Shown piece after piece: positions 60,736 through 64,000 of a DNA stretch of 64,000 nt (its first letter is position 1; every line of letters begins with the position of its first letter). The stretch lies in NCBI GenBank assembly GCA_020746875.1, contig JAGTJL010000008.1:1798001-1862000 (forward strand), given 5' to 3'. The notes beneath the pieces were generated by a model that worked only from the letters and a program-made list of their open reading frames with translations, was not told the origin of the DNA and ran no database searches. The position numbers were made by a program, and so were the translations under genes. The DNA comes from Rhexocercosporidium sp. MPI-PUGE-AT-0058 (taxonomy: Eukaryota > Ascomycota > Leotiomycetes > Helotiales).

Positions 60736-62126
60736 CTAGAACTTTTGAAGTTCAGCCATCCCAATCGCCCGTTCCACCTTGTCGTACAGACCTCGTATTA
60801 TATAGCCAGCAGCATTTCCGAGGCAGCTGGAGCGATCTACTTCACGCGGCTCCAGGATGGCTTTAAGCATATGAGCTAACTTAGCAAGGCGAGCCTTGAG
60901 TAGCTCGACCTTGCAAGCTAACCTGATGTCATTTCCTACGATGAACGACCCAATGCTGATCGTTTCATGGTCACCACGCGTCCCCGACATCTCTGCGTCA
61001 CTTGAGTCATGACTACGCGCCTCTCCTGTTCGAGCATTCGGTCCTGTTCTGCAGTGCGGCGACTCTGATTCCAACGCGGACGCGAACTGCTCCACTATCC
61101 ATTCCACCACCATCCCAAGAATCAAAGTATAAGAGGAGGATCTCCCCTGGCATTTGGGACAAGATATCACATCTTCTCGGCCTTTTCTAGTGGATTGCTC
61201 GAGGAACAAGACAAGATCAATGGCAGCATTCTCTTCCCCGTACAGCGCCGGATGGTTGATGATAAACAGCAGTCGCGTCAACAGACCAAGGCAAGCGCAA
61301 TGTTCGGCGGTGGATTGGGCACGCATGAACGGCACATCACCGGAGGGATGGCAACTAACCAGTGAAGAAATGGAAGCATTCAGGTCCGAGATGGCTGCAG
61401 AAGATAGGATGCTGTCGAACTGTCCGAAGCTGTGCACAAACCCACCTGTTCTCAAAGACGGTGATGCACCGAGGGATTCCTCGTGCCGCCGCTGAAAAGA
61501 GCTTTCCCCGTCCATTTGTGTACTGACCATGTTTTCGGACTGAGGTGTGATGGACGAGAGATGGGCACTAGGATTTCCCTCCTAACACAAATCATATCAG
61601 CCGGTGGAGTGCTACTCACTGAGTGGGTACATACAAGAAAGGCCGCGGAGTCCAAGTTGCTCGTGTGGAAGTCTCCCGGCAAGCCGAAGTTACCACCTTC
61701 ATCCAGGGAGAGATGATACTCGTCCAGCAAGGGTGCACCGCTGCTGAAGTCATGATCGAAGATGCCGTGCAGATACATGTCCAACGAAGCAGAACTCGAC
61801 GGCGTTCGTTGCTCATTGGCGGCAGAGAGCGGCGGCGTCACTATGGGATTCGACACAACCGACTCTTCGCGCGGAAAACGCGCCAGAGCAGAGGATGATG
61901 TCCGATCATGGCCGTGGACTTGGACCTGAGCAGCGATCGTCTGTCGCTGGTCCGCCAACTTCGGCGGCCGCCCAACCCTTCGCGTCTGGCTATAGACACA
62001 CGTTTCTCCGCGATGGGAGCATCGACGACAGGAAGGCTTTGCCTGATTGCACTTCAACTTGGCTTCCGTGCAAGCATCGCAAGAGTTGCGGAATCTTTTG
62101 TGTCTTGTCTCTGCGTCGGGCGACAT
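60736..62126 (-). CDS. Zn2Cys6 transcription factor, AflR-like
   Basis: It is a nuclear DNA-binding regulator of the type that controls adjacent secondary-metabolite genes. Two exons (61,635-62,126 and 60,736-61,581) joined by a 53-nt GTATGT...GTTAG intron give 445 residues. The binuclear zinc cluster has exact spacing C16-x2-C19-x6-C26-x6-C33-x2-C36-x6-C43, followed by a basic RRVGRPPK linker, as in AflR. The middle is Ser/Pro-rich. The C-terminal half (CACLGLLTRLLFIINHPAL, later LACKVELLKARLAKLAHML) resembles the AflR family domain. ATG 62,126 is the first ATG of a frame extending upstream over a repeat tract. It is the only regulator in the window and a plausible local one. No promoter site of its own can be shown. 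Confidence 0.87.
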
Positions 62127-62555
62127 GTCTGCTTTCACGCGGAAGATGGAGATGGAGATGGAGATGGAGATGGAGGTGGAGGTGGAGGTGATTAGATTCA
62201 CGTTGGATCTGTTTCTCACATTTCCACCGTGGACTCCTGCAGTACCTTGGACTCGTCAGACAAGCCAGATTACATTTCAACGTTGCCGATAAGTTAGCTC
62301 TTGAACATGACGAACAGCTCACGATAGGCTTTTCTCGGGCCAATTGTTTCTAATGCCTCGACTTTTCTAAAACATTATTTTGTATGGCTCAGCACCCAAA
62401 TTTGCATGCCGCCCTATGAATCGTGATGTAAACCTGTAAACAATAACATAATAAAAGGTCAACAACACAACTGAGGGTAAAAAGGAAGTTATTCGCACGC
62501 ATTATTAGAAATATTAAAGATATAAAGAAAGGCACGCAGAATATATTGACAATAA
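62127..62555. other. Upstream region of the regulator gene, with GGAGAT repeat
   Basis: Immediately upstream of the regulator ATG, 62,144-62,190 is a GGAGAT/GGAGGT hexanucleotide tract. In the frame of the regulator it would read Ser/Thr/Ile, but with no ATG, so it is taken as 5' leader. The rest, up to the transposase stop at 62,556, becomes AT-richer toward the right. No gene is seen. Confidence 0.5.
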
Positions 62556-64000
62556 CTATGCCTTACGGTACGCAGGGCATGCTTTGTTCCTTCGATTATG
62601 CCCAATTTGCCCGCAACGAGAGCATGTTAAAGGTCCCCCCGACTTCTCTGGTATATCTCCTGTCTCTTTCCGCTTCTTTTGATTCGGGCCTGCTTTATTT
62701 CCCTTTAGCTAAGGTATTTTGCATACGATATCGAGGAAATCTAGCGTAATATAATTAGTCTTAATCGTTCGCATATGGAAATTTATATAGCTTTCGTGAT
62801 TATTAACGATGTTGTAATACGCTGTAGTCATAGCTATATATAAAGGCTCCTAAAATGGAGCAACCTAGTCTTAAATATCTCTCTTAGCAAATCGAATAGC
62901 TGTAATTGCGTGACTATAAGGTATTTACTACTTTTGGAACTGACCGCACGAGTATTAATAGTCTTAACAACGTACGTTATATATCTTTTCCCTTATTTTA
63001 TTATATTAGTAACGAATGCGAGCTTTTAACACCTTATCTTTCCTTGTATAAGCCGTAATTAAAGCTTATTGCGCACCCTTCCGAGACCATAACGTATTTG
63101 CCATAATCTTTTTCCGAGTAAAAGGGGTATAACGATCGCGATCGTTTAGCCAGCGAGTTACAGTCTCGTGAGTAACTTGACGTTTGCGCGAAGACCGATT
63201 TTATAAAGCATTTAGTAATTCCATAATCCCTATCTCGCGGAGCTCTTGAATATGGCCATTTTGTCCTTTTATAACGCCGAAGAATTGTGGCCATATCGTA
63301 TGCTAAGGAGTTTCCAAATACAAAACTTCGACTTATTAAGACCCTTAATATATGCGACAACTTCTGAGCCTTTATATAGCCTTATCTTTGCGGCCGCGCG
63401 ATTCCATTCGTTTTCGTTTTTCGCAAAAGGGAATTTTTACCACGTCTCCTTAATCGCCTTTTTATTCGCATGCTTTGTAACGTTTAAAACGTTCTTTAAT
63501 AAGTGCTAATAGTAGTATACGTTAGTGACGGAAGGAAGGAAGGTGAGAATCGCTTTTAAAAGTAAGGAATTTCGATTAGAAATAACATAGGGAGTCTACG
63601 AGTCATAAGTGAGTTGATTTGCGAGCTTAGGTATCGTCTTTATTAATCTTTTCACGAACCACGACCAAGATTCGTCGTTTTCCGACTTAATAATTGCCTA
63701 CGCTATAACCTAGCTCTTATTATTGCCTGTACGATCGACCGCAAAAAGAAGAGTTTGTTTAAAACAATTCCGAAGGTATATGCTATCTAACGCGACGAAA
63801 AGTAAAGAATAAATATATTGCGACCGTGAAATATAAGGACTAATAAAGACGCGTTTAAAGACGTCACCTTTAGTTAATAAAAGATTTGTTATTAAGTCGT
63901 CGGCTTCGTCGTCTGGCCCTTAGCCTACGTGGAGGTTTGCGTTATGGAGTCGATCGAGATATTAAGGGAGCTTTGCGAAGTCGTTAACTTGCTGATTTTT
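62556..64000 (-). pseudogene. Mutator-like element (MULE) transposase remnant, 5' end beyond window
   Basis: Minus-strand translation gives, in order, the MULE catalytic region near 63,640-63,840 (FAVDRTGNNKS then IIKSENDESWSWFVKRL), a C-terminal core (SIRYGHNSSAL near 63,280-63,310), and a SWIM-type zinc finger near 62,890-62,970 (YSCGQFQK..IPYSHAITAI, with one Cys now Tyr). It ends with a CCHC knuckle CSRCGQIGHNRRNKAC before TAG at 62,556. These are hallmark parts of MULE transposases. Stops are moderate in number and RIP-like. The start and any terminal inverted repeat lie outside the window on the right. It closes the gene island. Confidence 0.8.

Noticed and set aside
62546..62749. 67-codon plus-strand frame
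   Set aside because: It is antisense to the MULE C-terminal knuckle, which has clear motifs on the minus strand.

Overview
The window is nuclear DNA from a filamentous ascomycete (Pezizomycotina). Three things point there: spliceosomal introns of about 40-150 nt with fungal GT...AG signals and CTAAC/CTGAC-like branch sites; fungal gene families (Zn2Cys6 regulator, MFS efflux pump, AsaB-type oxygenase, fungal GST); and very strong repeat-induced point mutation (RIP) of transposons. Two compartments meet abruptly near 49,387. To the left is an extremely AT/TA-rich RIP isochore. To the right is a GC-balanced gene island (about 49,388-62,555), closed on its right by a Mutator-like (MULE) transposase remnant running off the window end. 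I cannot name the species.

The left 49 kb is a nested stack of dead retroelements. A Ty3/gypsy chromovirus, family A (copy A1, 1,735-21,305, + strand), is split by a second gypsy element, B (6,015-19,260, - strand). B is split in turn by a Ty1/copia element, E (6,513-12,860, - strand), the least decayed of the three. A second, full-length copy of A (A2, 23,426-30,125, - strand, CACCG target duplications) splits a third gypsy element, C (about 21,690-34,450, - strand). Further right lie a copia remnant H (about 34,500-39,240), a 5'-truncated A copy (A3, about 39,625-42,780), a possible tRNA-derived SINE fragment, and pieces of other copia elements (43,621-44,760 and about 47,060-49,387). LTR pairs differ by transitions only where I compared them fully, and reading frames are broken by TAA/TAG codons where CAA/CAG/CGA/TGG would be expected.

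The gene island holds six spliced genes whose exon phases I could close. In order they are: an amino-acid permease with a single-base frameshift (+, 49,747-51,817); a 14-TM-type MFS efflux transporter (-, 52,664-54,830); an AsaB/CmcJ-like oxygenase (+, 55,822-56,897); a glutathione S-transferase (-, 57,401-58,525); an alpha/beta hydrolase of the fungal 'toxin biosynthesis' type (+, 59,250-60,610); and an AflR-like Zn2Cys6 regulator (-, 60,736-62,126). Regulator, efflux pump, oxygenase, GST and hydrolase side by side resemble the tailoring, export and control part of a secondary-metabolite cluster, but no backbone synthase (PKS, NRPS, terpene cyclase) is present here. That functional link is an inference from content and proximity.
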